Source of the DNA: Candidatus Levyibacteriota bacterium
GTDB lineage: Bacteria; Patescibacteriota; Microgenomatia; Levybacterales; UBA12049
Direction: 5' to 3'
DNA: 46,620 bases
NCBI GenBank assembly: GCA_027334565.1
Contig: DAHWUP010000006.1
Coordinates: 1-46,620, forward strand
Shown here: piece after piece, positions 36,571-46,620 of the stretch
Layout of the letters: each line of letters starts with the position of its first letter
Numbering within the stretch: position 1 is the stretch's first letter
Translations under genes and position numbers: made by a program
The notes under the pieces: generated by a model
Told to the model about the DNA's origin: nothing
What the model saw: only the letters and a program-made list of their open reading frames with translations
The model's database searches: none

Positions 36571-38859
36571 ATGAAAAACACTGTCAGTTTTTATATCGAT
36601 AAAATTATCACATATTTACTCCTTGCGGTTGCAGTAATCACCCCATTACTATTTTTTAACCAAACCACAGAATTTTACGAAATGCCTAAAATGTTTTTCT
36701 TGGTGGTGGCAACCGTTGTCCTTGTAGGCCTTTGGATTTTTTCCTGGATTGTCAAGGGCAAGGTTATTATCAATAGAACGCCTTTGGATATTCCGTTGTT
36801 GGTTCTATTGGTTGTAGTTTTGCTATCCACCTATTTTAGTGCCAACATCTACCCGGCCATTTACGGGAGTTTGCCCAGGGTTCACGGGTCCGCTGTTTCA
36901 TGGGTAACTTATATTCTATTATATTTTGTGGCAGCCTCAAACCTGAAAGGCATAGCGGAAATTAAAAATTTCCTTTACGCCTTAATGGGGGGTGCGGTTG
37001 TCGTTGCCTTGGTGACGCTTGCCGCCTTCTTTAAATTATATTTGCCGTTTGATTTTGCCCAAGCCGTCAATTTCACTCCCACGGGATCGTCGTTTTCGAC
37101 CGCCGCGTTACTTCTAATGCTTTTACCCTTGCCGCTTCTGTCGCTGGCAAAACAAAATAAATATTTACCGATCCCCGTATCACTTTTTTTGACCATCCTT
37201 TTTTCGGCCGTAATTGCCTTAATTAGTTCCTTATGGGTTGATGTGCTCTTGGTCCTGGTTTATGCACTGACCGCTTTCGTTGCAAAACCGCACCAGGTAA
37301 AGAAGACTCTGGGCGTCTTCCTGGTGCCGGTTGCAACCACGGCCTTGGTGTTCATCCTAGCGTACGCGCCTTTCCCCGGTAACGTCGTGCAATCGCTTGA
37401 GGCAAATTTCCCCAAAGAGATACAATTGCCTTTAGAAGTTTCCTGGAAAATCAGCGCCTCCGCCTTTAGGGACGCACCCTTCATCGGCACCGGTCCATCA
37501 AGCTATCTATTCAACTTCACAGCCTATAAGCCGCTCGAGTTCAACCAGCTGAATGTATGGAGTTTCTCTTTTGATACCGCATTCAATGAATTCCTGCAGG
37601 TCTTGGGTACGCTTGGTTTCTTCGGATTCATGGGATTGTTGGTCCTATCACTGGTGGTTATCGCGCATGGCTGGAGATTACTCTCAGCCAATACCGCAAG
37701 CCAGGCGCAGGACGTATCAAGGATTCTAACTACCGGATTGGCAATCAGCGGATTGACGACGATCGCATTATTATTGGTACACGCGACAACACTCGTTTCC
37801 TTTGTAATAATGCTGTTTGTCCTGGCGTCATTTATGATGTCCCAGGACCACGTCAGGGAAAAAGTGCTGGAATTTTCAATCGGCATAAAAGCTTTGACCT
37901 CGGAGAATAAACAATTCGATTTATTCCCGATTGTTGTTTTTATAGTCTACTTAATACTGGCAGTACCGGTTTTATTTAAAACCGCCAGCGTGGCGATGGC
38001 GGATTACTATCATCGACAGGCCCTATCTCAGGCCAACAAGAACGGCACCTTGACCTATCAATACCTGCAAAAAGCAGAACAACTCGCCCCGGAAATGGAT
38101 CTGTACAGGGTAGATATGGCGCAGACGAACTTTGCTCTGGCAAACGCTTTGGCCTTGCAAAAAGGACCGACCAAAGACAATCCGCAGGGAACCTTAACAA
38201 ACAGCGACAAACAGACCATCCAAACCCTTTTGTCACAGGCTATCAATGAAGGCAGGGTAAGCGTTGTCTTAAGCCCGAGATCGGCAAGGAACTGGGAAGT
38301 GCTGGCATCAATTTATCAGAATATCACCGGAGTGGCCCAAAACGCACTCGCATTCGCCCTTGACGCATACAATGCGGCTATCCAAAGAGACCCGGTCAAT
38401 CCCGCCCTGAGGCTTAGCGTTGGAGGAATCTATTATGCTGTCAAAAATTATAACCTGGCGACCAGATTCTTTACCGACGCGATCAATCTAAAACCCGATT
38501 ACGCCAACGCCTATTATAATTTGGCTCTAGCAGACAGGGATAATAATGACCTTCAGGATGCAGCTTTGGTGTCCAACCAACTCGTGATACTGTTGCAGAA
38601 AAACAGTCCAAATAGCGCCAATCTTAAAGCAGCACAAACATTATATAACGATATAAAAAACCAGATAGCATCCAATAATCAAGCGGCACAAGAACAACAA
38701 GCGTCGAGCCAGAAAGCCCCTCTTCAGAACTCGAATATTTCGGGGGTGAATGTTTCCAACCTGCAAAATGCGCCTAAGGTAACGGTGCCGACCCCGGTTA
38801 AAAGTAATCCTAACGCTAACATTCCTCAATTGAGTCCGACCCCGACCCCTACGCCATAA
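36571..38859 (+). CDS. O-antigen ligase-like polytopic membrane protein with C-terminal TPR repeats
   Basis: About 12 TM helices, 'FRDAPFIGTGPSSYLFNFTAYKP' Wzy/WaaL-like loop, TPRs 'NPALRLSVGGIYYAVKNYNLATRFFTDAINLKPDYANAYYNLALADRD'; C-terminal 'SPTPTPTP'. Confidence 0.8.
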   Translation: MKNTVSFYIDKIITYLLLAVAVITPLLFFNQTTEFYEMPKMFFLVVATVVLVGLWIFSWIVKGKVIINRTPLDIPLLVLLVVVLLSTYFSANIYPAIYGSLPRVHGSAVSWVTYILLYFVAASNLKGIAEIKNFLYALMGGAVVVALVTLAAFFKLYLPFDFAQAVNFTPTGSSFSTAALLLMLLPLPLLSLAKQNKYLPIPVSLFLTILFSAVIALISSLWVDVLLVLVYALTAFVAKPHQVKKTLGVFLVPVATTALVFILAYAPFPGNVVQSLEANFPKEIQLPLEVSWKISASAFRDAPFIGTGPSSYLFNFTAYKPLEFNQLNVWSFSFDTAFNEFLQVLGTLGFFGFMGLLVLSLVVIAHGWRLLSANTASQAQDVSRILTTGLAISGLTTIALLLVHATTLVSFVIMLFVLASFMMSQDHVREKVLEFSIGIKALTSENKQFDLFPIVVFIVYLILAVPVLFKTASVAMADYYHRQALSQANKNGTLTYQYLQKAEQLAPEMDLYRVDMAQTNFALANALALQKGPTKDNPQGTLTNSDKQTIQTLLSQAINEGRVSVVLSPRSARNWEVLASIYQNITGVAQNALAFALDAYNAAIQRDPVNPALRLSVGGIYYAVKNYNLATRFFTDAINLKPDYANAYYNLALADRDNNDLQDAALVSNQLVILLQKNSPNSANLKAAQTLYNDIKNQIASNNQAAQEQQASSQKAPLQNSNISGVNVSNLQNAPKVTVPTPVKSNPNANIPQLSPTPTPTP

Positions 38860-38863
38860 AAAG

Positions 38864-40507
38864 TTACTCCCCGGATGAGCTTATGAGTTCGCTTTCTTTT
38901 AAGGGTTTTCCTCCTATTTTGGACATTAGTATATTGGCATATTTTAACAGCTGCTTGTTGTCGGTTGCATATTGCAGCGTTTCAAACAGTATCACGTTAT
39001 CCTGATAAAAATTCTGGCCGTAAACCCTGTTCAGGGCGTTTTCAAGACCCTGCTCGTCTTTTCCGAAGTAATAATCTGCCAATTCCGACTCGGGAATCAT
39101 TTGCGTAATTTGTGAGATTATTTTTACATACACCGGATAACCGCCGTCGATGTTGACGTTTAAGCTATTCATAATGATTTTTCTGGCAAAATATTCGGTT
39201 AAGCCCTCTTCGAACAAGGCAACTGAAAGTGTTTTGCCGCTTTGCGCACTGCTTGCGTAATGCAGATATTCATGAGTGACCGTTTCGAAATAATCGGCAA
39301 TGCCATGCAAATTGCCGGTGTTTAGAACTATCTTTATTGAATCATCCGGTACGAAAAGGCCAAGCTCCAAAGGAATATCGACCTTTAGTGAATTGTTCAG
39401 CGTGCTTTCGTCATTAAGTACATTAACATATGCCTGGTAAACCTTCAGCAGTTTGCCGTTTTTGTTAAGTTCCTGCGTATAAAAATCGACCTTATCGCTT
39501 GCCGTTTGGATTGCCTGGTCGAATTTTTGCGCTTGAGTGTCGCAGTATGTCTTGGCATTGGTATGCACAAAAACCCCCGCCTGGTTATATTGTCCCTGGG
39601 CGATACACTGAATCTCGGCCTGGTCTCTTTGCGCGTAAGCCGATTCCACCAGGGTTTTGGATGCGGTAAGGTTGAATTGGTTTTCCTGGATTGCGGCGGC
39701 AGTTGAAGCGGTTAAACTTTTCGCTAGCTCAAGCTGTTGGTTTAAGCCCTTAAACTTTTTGGCGTAATCTTCGGTTCTGAATTTGGCATATTCAGCCTCG
39801 TTCATGATCGAAACCTTGGGGTAGTGCTTGATTTGTCGATTGGGAAAATAACTTTTGACGAATAAGTAAGCGACTACTGGTGTGATTTTTTCAAGATCTG
39901 CTTTATTGATGCTTGAAATAATCAAAGTTCTGTCAATTAAAATGGTCGAGCCGATTTTTCCGGTAGGCAGGACCGTAAAAGAGGGAATGGCCGGTAGAAT
40001 ATATTCGCCATAAAAGCTGTCGGTACCGGTGGTGGCTTGGGCGATGGCTAAAAGCTCCCTATAATGGTTGTTATCCGTGGCCGTTACAATCGGTGATAAA
40101 TCGAACTGCTTTAAAGAATTGGAGATATCATTGATGTTGGTTTGGATTCCCAAAAGGGCCGGGTTTAAGTTGATTATATAAGCTAAAGTATTTAATTCCG
40201 CATACGCCAGCAGTAGAAGCAGCAAGAAAGAAAGAAAAATTCCGGTGATAAATACGAATAGGCTTTGAGTTAAGCTAATCAATAGGTGATTCTTTTTGGG
40301 CTGAAGCCGCTCGATTCTTAGAGAACGGAGCATAAAAAAAGATACGATTACGAAACCGACCAGAAACAGAAAGAAATGCTCGCCCAAAAATCCGAGTGCG
40401 TTAAGAAAATAACCGTTGAAAAGAGTGTGATCGCTTCCTTGAGGAAGATTTAAAGTAAATGCGATCAGACCGAAAACGAAGGTGATAATAAGGACAACCC
40501 GACGCAT
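38864..40507 (-). CDS. Membrane-embedded gluzincin-like zinc metallopeptidase
   Basis: N-terminal TM helices; 'ETVTHEYLHYASS' HExxH and downstream 'EEGLTEYFARK' glutamate motif. Confidence 0.7.
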   Translation of the reverse strand: MRRVVLIITFVFGLIAFTLNLPQGSDHTLFNGYFLNALGFLGEHFFLFLVGFVIVSFFMLRSLRIERLQPKKNHLLISLTQSLFVFITGIFLSFLLLLLLAYAELNTLAYIINLNPALLGIQTNINDISNSLKQFDLSPIVTATDNNHYRELLAIAQATTGTDSFYGEYILPAIPSFTVLPTGKIGSTILIDRTLIISSINKADLEKITPVVAYLFVKSYFPNRQIKHYPKVSIMNEAEYAKFRTEDYAKKFKGLNQQLELAKSLTASTAAAIQENQFNLTASKTLVESAYAQRDQAEIQCIAQGQYNQAGVFVHTNAKTYCDTQAQKFDQAIQTASDKVDFYTQELNKNGKLLKVYQAYVNVLNDESTLNNSLKVDIPLELGLFVPDDSIKIVLNTGNLHGIADYFETVTHEYLHYASSAQSGKTLSVALFEEGLTEYFARKIIMNSLNVNIDGGYPVYVKIISQITQMIPESELADYYFGKDEQGLENALNRVYGQNFYQDNVILFETLQYATDNKQLLKYANILMSKIGGKPLKESELISSSGE

Positions 40508-40513
40508 GAAGTT

Positions 40514-40519
40514 ATTATA
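40514..40519 (-). promoter_or_regulatory. Consensus -10 TATAAT of the metallopeptidase gene
   Basis: Minus strand TATAAT AACTTC ATG: 6 nt to start. Confidence 0.55.
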
Positions 40520-40521
40520 CG

Positions 40522-42981
40522 CTATTTCTTAAGGGTTGCCTCAAGCTCCTTGAGCTTAACGGAGGTTTTTAAAACGCTATCCGGTTGAAGACTGATTGAA
40601 TCTATGTCCTCGCTGACCAAAAACTCTGCGAAGTCGGGAAAATCCGAAGGGGCCTGGCCGCAGATTCCGACCGGCATATCATGTTGATGCGCTTCCCTAA
40701 TCAGAGATTTTACCAATTTTTTGACCGCGTCATTCTTTTCGTTTCCGACGTGGGCGACGAGTTTTGAATCCCGGTCAAGACCGAGCGTTAATTGCGTCAA
40801 GTCGTTGGAGCCGATAGAAAAGCCGTCGAAGAGTTTGCTAAACTCTTCTACCAGCAAAATGTTGGCCGGAATTTCCGCCATTACCCAGACTCTTAATTGT
40901 TCGTCAATCGTATCGCTTGCCGCTACGCGTCTTGGATGTTCATGTTTTTGATGGGGAAGTCCGTTTCTGTCCATTACCTCGAGTACTTTTTGTCCCTCTT
41001 CAACGGTCCGGCAGAATGGTATCATTACTTGAAGATTCAGCATCCCCATTTCCTCCCTGACTTTTTTTACAGCCCGGCATTCCAAAGCAAATGCCTGTTC
41101 AAAGTTAGGGTCGTAGTATCTGCTTGCGCCGCGCCAGCCAAGCATCGGATTTTCTTCCTTCGGTTCAAAATCCTGACCTCCCAAAAGCGAGGCGTATTCG
41201 TTGGTTTTAAAGTCCGAAAAACGTAGGATCACTTCGTGCGGGTAAAACGCGGCGGCAATAATGCTGATCCCGTAGGCAAGCTTTTGTACATAATAATCTA
41301 GCTTATTTTCGTAACCTCCGGTCAATTCGTTGATTTGTTTTTTGACCGCCTCATCGCTTAGATCGTCAAAATGAATCAGTGCGTTCGGGTGAATTTTGAT
41401 GAAGTTTGAGATTATAAATTCTTCGCGCGCCAGACCAACACCCTTGTTGGGAATAAAAGAATAAGCAAAAACCAGATCGGGGTCGGCGACGATCATTTTG
41501 ATTTTGGTCTTCGGCGGCTTAAAGTTCTTAAGATCCGTCTTTTGGATTTCGAATTTAAGAATTCCTTCGTACACTTTTCCCGCATCACCCTCGGCGCAGG
41601 AAACGGTGATTTCTTTTCCGGTTTCAACCGCTTTGGTCGCGTCACCGCAGCCTACCACCGCCGGGATGCCGAGTTCCCTGGAAACGATAGCCGCATGCGA
41701 GGTCCTGCCGCCGGAATTAGTGACTATCGCCGAAGCTTTTTTCATGATCGGTTCCCAGTCGGGGTCGGTAATCTCTGCCACCAGAATCTCTCCTTGTTGA
41801 AATTCGTCCAGTTGGTTGGGGTCTTTGATGAATCTGGCTTTTCCCTGGCCGATTTTCGCGCCCACCGAAGCACCTTGGGTTAACACCCTGCCGCTTTCCA
41901 GCAGTTTGTATTCCTCCAAAACCGTCAGGTCTTTTCTTGCCTGAACGGTCTCCGGCCTTGCCTGGACAACGAATAATTCATTACCGTCAAAAGCCCATTC
42001 CATATCCATCGGTTTTTGATAGTGTTCTTCGATGATCATTCCCCAACGGGCAAGCTGCAATATCTGTCCGTCATTGAGTACGAATTTTTTCCTGTCACCA
42101 TCATGCACCATCACTTCTTTGGTCGGCCTACTGCCTTCGTGTGAATAGATAAGCTTTTTCTCTTTGCTGCCCAAGCGCTTATTGATAATGGCGTTTTTGC
42201 CAAGAGCCAAAGTCGGCTTAAATACCATGTATTCGTCCGGAGTGACGATTCCTTTAACGATAAACTCACCCAAACCCCAGGAACCGTTGATAAGCACCAC
42301 ATTTCTAAACCCCGACTCGGTATCAAGCGTGAACATCACCCCCGAGCAACCCTTATCGCTTCTGACCATTTTCTGCACCGCGCAGGAAAGTGCGATTTTA
42401 AAATGATCGAAATGTTCGTCGACGCGATAAGAAATGGCACGGTTGGTAAAAAGTGAAGCAAAGGCAAGTTTGATGGCATTTAAGACGTTTGCGTTACCGT
42501 GGACGTTTAGATAGGATTCCTGCTGGCCGGCAAAGGAAGCGTTGGGAAGATCTTCGGCGGTAGCCGAACTTCTGACGGCAACGTCCAATTCCGAAACATC
42601 GATGTCCAGTTTCTCGGCTAGTTTTTTATATGCGTCGATTACCGCCTTCTCAATGTCCTTCGGGAATTGGGCGGACATGATTAAGTCGCGTACCTTTTCC
42701 CCGGCTTTCTCAAGCGCGTGGATATTGGAAGTATCCAAATCCTTTAAAACTTCGCCGATTTTGTCATCTAAACCGTTTTGTTTGAGAAAATAGCGGTAGG
42801 AATAGGCGGTAACGGCAAAACCGTAGGGAACTCTGATCTGTTCATCGGGGAAGGTTTTATTTTTGGCGTTGACCAAGGTCTGGTACATTTCTCCCAAGTT
42901 CGCGTTTTTGCCGCCGACTAGGGGAACGTCCTCTTTGGTGATTTCGTCAAACCATAAGATAAACTTTTTGCTTTTATCCAT
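40522..42981 (-). CDS. ppsA: Phosphoenolpyruvate synthase
   Basis: 'VPLVGGKNANLGEMY', 'AVRSSATAEDLPNASFAGQQESYLNV', 'TNSGGRTSHAAIVSRELGIPAVVG', 'FSIGSNDLTQLTLGLDRDS'. Confidence 0.97.
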   Translation of the reverse strand: MDKSKKFILWFDEITKEDVPLVGGKNANLGEMYQTLVNAKNKTFPDEQIRVPYGFAVTAYSYRYFLKQNGLDDKIGEVLKDLDTSNIHALEKAGEKVRDLIMSAQFPKDIEKAVIDAYKKLAEKLDIDVSELDVAVRSSATAEDLPNASFAGQQESYLNVHGNANVLNAIKLAFASLFTNRAISYRVDEHFDHFKIALSCAVQKMVRSDKGCSGVMFTLDTESGFRNVVLINGSWGLGEFIVKGIVTPDEYMVFKPTLALGKNAIINKRLGSKEKKLIYSHEGSRPTKEVMVHDGDRKKFVLNDGQILQLARWGMIIEEHYQKPMDMEWAFDGNELFVVQARPETVQARKDLTVLEEYKLLESGRVLTQGASVGAKIGQGKARFIKDPNQLDEFQQGEILVAEITDPDWEPIMKKASAIVTNSGGRTSHAAIVSRELGIPAVVGCGDATKAVETGKEITVSCAEGDAGKVYEGILKFEIQKTDLKNFKPPKTKIKMIVADPDLVFAYSFIPNKGVGLAREEFIISNFIKIHPNALIHFDDLSDEAVKKQINELTGGYENKLDYYVQKLAYGISIIAAAFYPHEVILRFSDFKTNEYASLLGGQDFEPKEENPMLGWRGASRYYDPNFEQAFALECRAVKKVREEMGMLNLQVMIPFCRTVEEGQKVLEVMDRNGLPHQKHEHPRRVAASDTIDEQLRVWVMAEIPANILLVEEFSKLFDGFSIGSNDLTQLTLGLDRDSKLVAHVGNEKNDAVKKLVKSLIREAHQHDMPVGICGQAPSDFPDFAEFLVSEDIDSISLQPDSVLKTSVKLKELEATLKK

Positions 42982-43026
42982 AGGGCAGTGTATTAAGCAT
43001 AACAGGTGCCGTTTATATATTCAAGA

Positions 43027-46000
43027 CTAATTAACGATCCACCAGTTAAGTTTTACGCTGTTTGCTACCGGCGCGTCAAGTTTGATCGTGAACGATTTGC
43101 CGGCCTGTTTATTTTGGGTCCAGTATCTTACCGCCGGGCTGTAATCGCCGTTGAAAGTGACATAGATAAGCGACTTGTCGGTAACCGCAGTCGTATTGAT
43201 AATTACGTTGTCACTGCCTTTATTTATAGTGGAAACACCGGCGGACGCGGACAAGGTTGCCGAAGATGAGGCGTTGGCGTTGGTGACGATGTTTAGTTTT
43301 TGGGTGTTGATTTCCGTGGCCGTTAAGCTGTTTTGGATGTTGACGTTGCCGTTTTTATCGACCACTACCTTTCCTGCCAGAATATCGATTCCGCCCAAAC
43401 CCTCGTTTTGTAGTTTAAGGTCGCCGGATAAGGTATTGATGCTGGCGGTGCCGTCGTCATTAAGTCCCTTAATGGTCAATACGCCGGCGGATATGTTTCC
43501 GGTTACTCCAAGGTCTGCGAGAGTTGTTCTTCCCAAGACAAACAGCGTCGAAGAGATTGTGGCGCTGTTAATATCCATATGGTCGAGCCCAAGCTCTTGC
43601 GAGGAAGCGGCGGTAAAGGTACTGCTTACACTTGTTAACGACTGTAAGGTTTTGAGGATCGCTTCTTCCGAGGCAACCTGAGCCGAAAGACTGCCGGTTA
43701 ACGCGGCATTTTCAGCCAGTTGGGCAGAGGTTGAAGCGATTTGCGCCGACGCGGAAGCCTGTGTTTGTTCAAGATTACCGACACGAAGGTCAAGACTGGT
43801 GAGTTTGGCATTGGACGCCAAAACGCTTTGTTCAACGCCGGCGATTTGTGTATCAACCGAGGTAAGATTTTGGGCGATTGCGGTTAAAGCGTTGGTCAGC
43901 GTACCGTTGACAACCTGTCCGTTGATGTTGATTCCCTGGGGCAGCGTTACCGAGTCGCTCGATACGTTGTTCGCTATCACATTTCCGTTTAGGTCGGTAT
44001 TGGTTACCGATAACGAGTTTGTCGGGTCGGCAAATCCGACATTGACGAACACCATGATCTTTCCGTAACCTTCGAGGTCGAAATCCTGCAAGGCTTTACC
44101 GATGACTTCTCCGGGTTTGGTCGCTTTCATCGCGACACCCGGAACCGATGACGAAGTCAGGAAGTCGCCTTTATGGATCACCCCGTTTTCGCTTGAGACG
44201 TTGACCGTCACCCTTCCGGTAAGCGCTACCGGTACCGCCTGATCGCCGCCGATTTGACCGTTAAGCTCCGATAACCTGAAACCCGGATTCTTAGAATAAA
44301 CGCCGATGATTGAATTATCGTACGGCCCATTTGATTTGACGATATGCCCGTCGTTATTGGTGTCAACAGCCACTACGTCGCCGGCCTGAAGGGTAGCGTC
44401 CTTGGTCGGATAGTCTTCGGCCAAGTCGTAATTTCCGGTAGTGGTGGTGAGCGTTCCCGAGATGGTGGCGTTTCCAAGTTGGTCGAGCGAGAAAATTTGC
44501 TGATGGTTGCTGTTGGTGATGTATAAATTGCCGGATGAGGTGCCGATCGCATAATTTCCCAGCGAAACCAGTTGAGCACTAACACTACTCGTTTGTATCA
44601 TATTGCTAGTTACTGTACCGAATGTAGCATTTGCAGATAATATACTAGAGAAGGCCTGGGTATTGGTATAGACGTTACCGGAATTATCAGTCAGATAGTA
44701 GTTGCTGGTAAGAGACGGATCGGAAGGATTGATGTTGCTTCCGCTTGAGATCTGTAATTGGCCGGCATAGTTGGTCAGGATTTCGGGAGTATTGTATGTA
44801 ACGTCGACCTTAACCATTACTTTCCCGACATAAACATACGGAGCCGTATAGGTTGAAGGTACGCCTGAAACGTTTTGCGTCGGGATAGCAAAGCAAGGAT
44901 TAGACGTATTTGAACCGTTGTCATACGGCCAGCTGTTGTTAGCATCATCCAGACTTTGGACAATCGTACAATTATTGGTATCCCAAGTTCCGACGGGTTC
45001 GATTACTTTCCCGACAGTCATTCCCGGTTGTGTTTGTTTCATGCCGACACCGGTTAAGATGCTTGAGGTGATCGGGTCGCCAGGTCCGACTGCACCGTTT
45101 AGGGAGGTGACCTTTACGGGTACGCGTCCGGTAAGAGCCACTAATGCGGCGTTACTACCGGCGGGAATACCTGCTCCTCCGATGATTTGGTTGGGACTGG
45201 TAGAGACGATTCCCATTAAGGTAGCGTCATTTGTCTGGGTTGATCTCATCACTCCGTTAGTAAGCGATGGGTCGGAAGTGAGCAAATCTCCCGGTTGGAG
45301 ACCGGTTTGGCTGGTCGGGTAGACTTCCGCAATATCCGAAGTGGTAACTTCCTGTAAGATTATATCCTGGCGGACAATGGTTGTGTTCGAAAGACTATAG
45401 CCGTTATCCGAACAGGTAGTATATTTAACGGTAGAGGCTCCTGCTCCCGGCGAATGAACATACGACCAGGAAATCACACCACTGACCCCCGAAGTAGATT
45501 CGGTGCCTACGGCGCTACCCAGCTCGTAATTGGTGGATGTGGTCGAATTGCAGGTAGGCGTATTCCCTTGGGTATTGGCCCAGATCTGTAAAGACATCTG
45601 TTTATTGGTACCGCTGGTGACACTGAAGTATACGGTACCCTGGATTAAAACAGAGTCTGTCGAGTTGACCAGCGTTACGGAAGGCGTGGCAGGCTGACTT
45701 CCTAACCACTGCCAATAATTTATCCCCAAGGTAGATGTAGCCGTTACACTGCCAAGGTCGGTGCTTGCGTTGATTGTTCTTGCGTTTGCGTCGCATTCGA
45801 AGCGCTTGGTCGTGCCGTTATAAACCAGTTTATAATTGGTATTCGTGCAGTCCGTAAGCCCTGCGCCGTCCACACCGTATACCGTGTCAAGATGAAGTGT
45901 TCCTGAGACGGTAGCGCCGTAAGTGGGATTGCCGATTTGAAGGGTACCGTTTGGATTCTGGATGCCGTTGGCATAAATATTGCCGCTATTATCGACTCTG

Positions 46001-46620
46001 AATTTGGTGGTTCCAGAGTAGGAAGCAGCGATCAAATCTCCGTTATTCAGTTGATTTAAGGTTAAAAGACTGTTTGCCCCATACCCCCCGGCAACGGTCA
46101 GAACAGATGTCGGGGTCAATCCGTTGGGTACGACACCGATACCGGTTAGGCCGCTATTTAAGGTGACAAAGTTCTGTTGGGTCTGTCCTGCGGATGCTCC
46201 TGCAAGTCTGGTAAAGATCCCTACATTCCCTGCTTGTGCCAGAACGGTTGCTCCTGAGCCTGCGGTATATTCACCGGTCCACTGGGTACCGTTATAGAAC
46301 ATATTGTCCGACAGATAAGCGGTATTACCTAAGAACCCTAATCTTCCGTAAGCTCCGTTTGCATCCGCTGCTCCCAGCACACTGGTGGTTGAGCCTGCGC
46401 CCGCTATTACGGTGAACCTTGGAGCACCGGATGAGGAGGCGGTGAAGAGGGCGCCTGAGCCGGAGTTATTGATTGCTAATGCCGCATAAGAGCTGTTGGC
46501 CGAAACCGCCGCCGCCGGATTTATACCGGCATTTATACTGCCGTAAGCGTGGAATCCTGCGGATGCAGTTGAGTTGCCTCCGACAAGAAGATCGGCTGTC
46601 GGGAAAATAGGAGAGATGGC
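43027..46620 (-). CDS. Giant repetitive surface/adhesin-like protein with tandem Peptidase_G2-like modules (5' end outside window)
   Basis: Frame remains open upstream of the listed start (46380) to the window edge ('ISPIFPTADLLVGGNSTASAGFHAYGSINAG...'). Two related modules (44020-44437 and ~44965-45345) and a coiled-coil-like region. Confidence 0.85.
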   Translation of the reverse strand, partial: AISPIFPTADLLVGGNSTASAGFHAYGSINAGINPAAAVSANSSYAALAINNSGSGALFTASSSGAPRFTVIAGAGSTTSVLGAADANGAYGRLGFLGNTAYLSDNMFYNGTQWTGEYTAGSGATVLAQAGNVGIFTRLAGASAGQTQQNFVTLNSGLTGIGVVPNGLTPTSVLTVAGGYGANSLLTLNQLNNGDLIAASYSGTTKFRVDNSGNIYANGIQNPNGTLQIGNPTYGATVSGTLHLDTVYGVDGAGLTDCTNTNYKLVYNGTTKRFECDANARTINASTDLGSVTATSTLGINYWQWLGSQPATPSVTLVNSTDSVLIQGTVYFSVTSGTNKQMSLQIWANTQGNTPTCNSTTSTNYELGSAVGTESTSGVSGVISWSYVHSPGAGASTVKYTTCSDNGYSLSNTTIVRQDIILQEVTTSDIAEVYPTSQTGLQPGDLLTSDPSLTNGVMRSTQTNDATLMGIVSTSPNQIIGGAGIPAGSNAALVALTGRVPVKVTSLNGAVGPGDPITSSILTGVGMKQTQPGMTVGKVIEPVGTWDTNNCTIVQSLDDANNSWPYDNGSNTSNPCFAIPTQNVSGVPSTYTAPYVYVGKVMVKVDVTYNTPEILTNYAGQLQISSGSNINPSDPSLTSNYYLTDNSGNVYTNTQAFSSILSANATFGTVTSNMIQTSSVSAQLVSLGNYAIGTSSGNLYITNSNHQQIFSLDQLGNATISGTLTTTTGNYDLAEDYPTKDATLQAGDVVAVDTNNDGHIVKSNGPYDNSIIGVYSKNPGFRLSELNGQIGGDQAVPVALTGRVTVNVSSENGVIHKGDFLTSSSVPGVAMKATKPGEVIGKALQDFDLEGYGKIMVFVNVGFADPTNSLSVTNTDLNGNVIANNVSSDSVTLPQGININGQVVNGTLTNALTAIAQNLTSVDTQIAGVEQSVLASNAKLTSLDLRVGNLEQTQASASAQIASTSAQLAENAALTGSLSAQVASEEAILKTLQSLTSVSSTFTAASSQELGLDHMDINSATISSTLFVLGRTTLADLGVTGNISAGVLTIKGLNDDGTASINTLSGDLKLQNEGLGGIDILAGKVVVDKNGNVNIQNSLTATEINTQKLNIVTNANASSSATLSASAGVSTINKGSDNVIINTTAVTDKSLIYVTFNGDYSPAVRYWTQNKQAGKSFTIKLDAPVANSVKLNWWIVN

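Noticed and set aside
43175-45322. Multiple plus-strand ORFs (43175, 43799, 44344, 44918)
   Set aside because: Antisense to the continuous giant surface-protein ORF; composition is a shadow of its codon usage.

Overview
This looks like a 46.6-kb chromosomal segment from a Patescibacteria/CPR-like bacterium (Microgenomates-like gene content; taxonomy is inferred, not tested). It spans the probable replication origin: dnaN-dnaA on the minus strand, diverging from rpmH-rnpA-yidD-yidC-jag on the plus strand, with DnaA-box-like motifs on both sides of dnaA. Core genes include rnhA, valS, rplY, ruvC-ruvA-ruvB, purA, purB, dnaG, rpoD, ppsA and tRNA-Asn(GUU). Accessory content includes a pseudo-ATPase/winged-helix regulator, a two-gene RnfD/NqrB-FNR plus FMN-binding redox module, a DEDDh exonuclease/GIY-YIG fusion, a solo MEDS-domain protein, three DUF1801 proteins, an O-antigen-ligase/TPR membrane protein, a membrane metallopeptidase, and an edge-truncated giant surface protein with duplicated Peptidase_G2-like modules. 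Several genes are decaying: comM/yifB, an ICMT-like methyltransferase, a PLD fragment, and two related 'YxGExxxRWEEIxxLQ' fragments flanking a gene bounded by 13-bp direct repeats. The most general signal is that at least 13 genes have a (often TGn-extended) -10 hexamer ending only 6-11 nt before the start codon, which suggests widespread leaderless transcription. No CRISPR array or rRNA was seen. No clearly new multi-gene system could be demonstrated from sequence alone; the best candidates are listed as findings.
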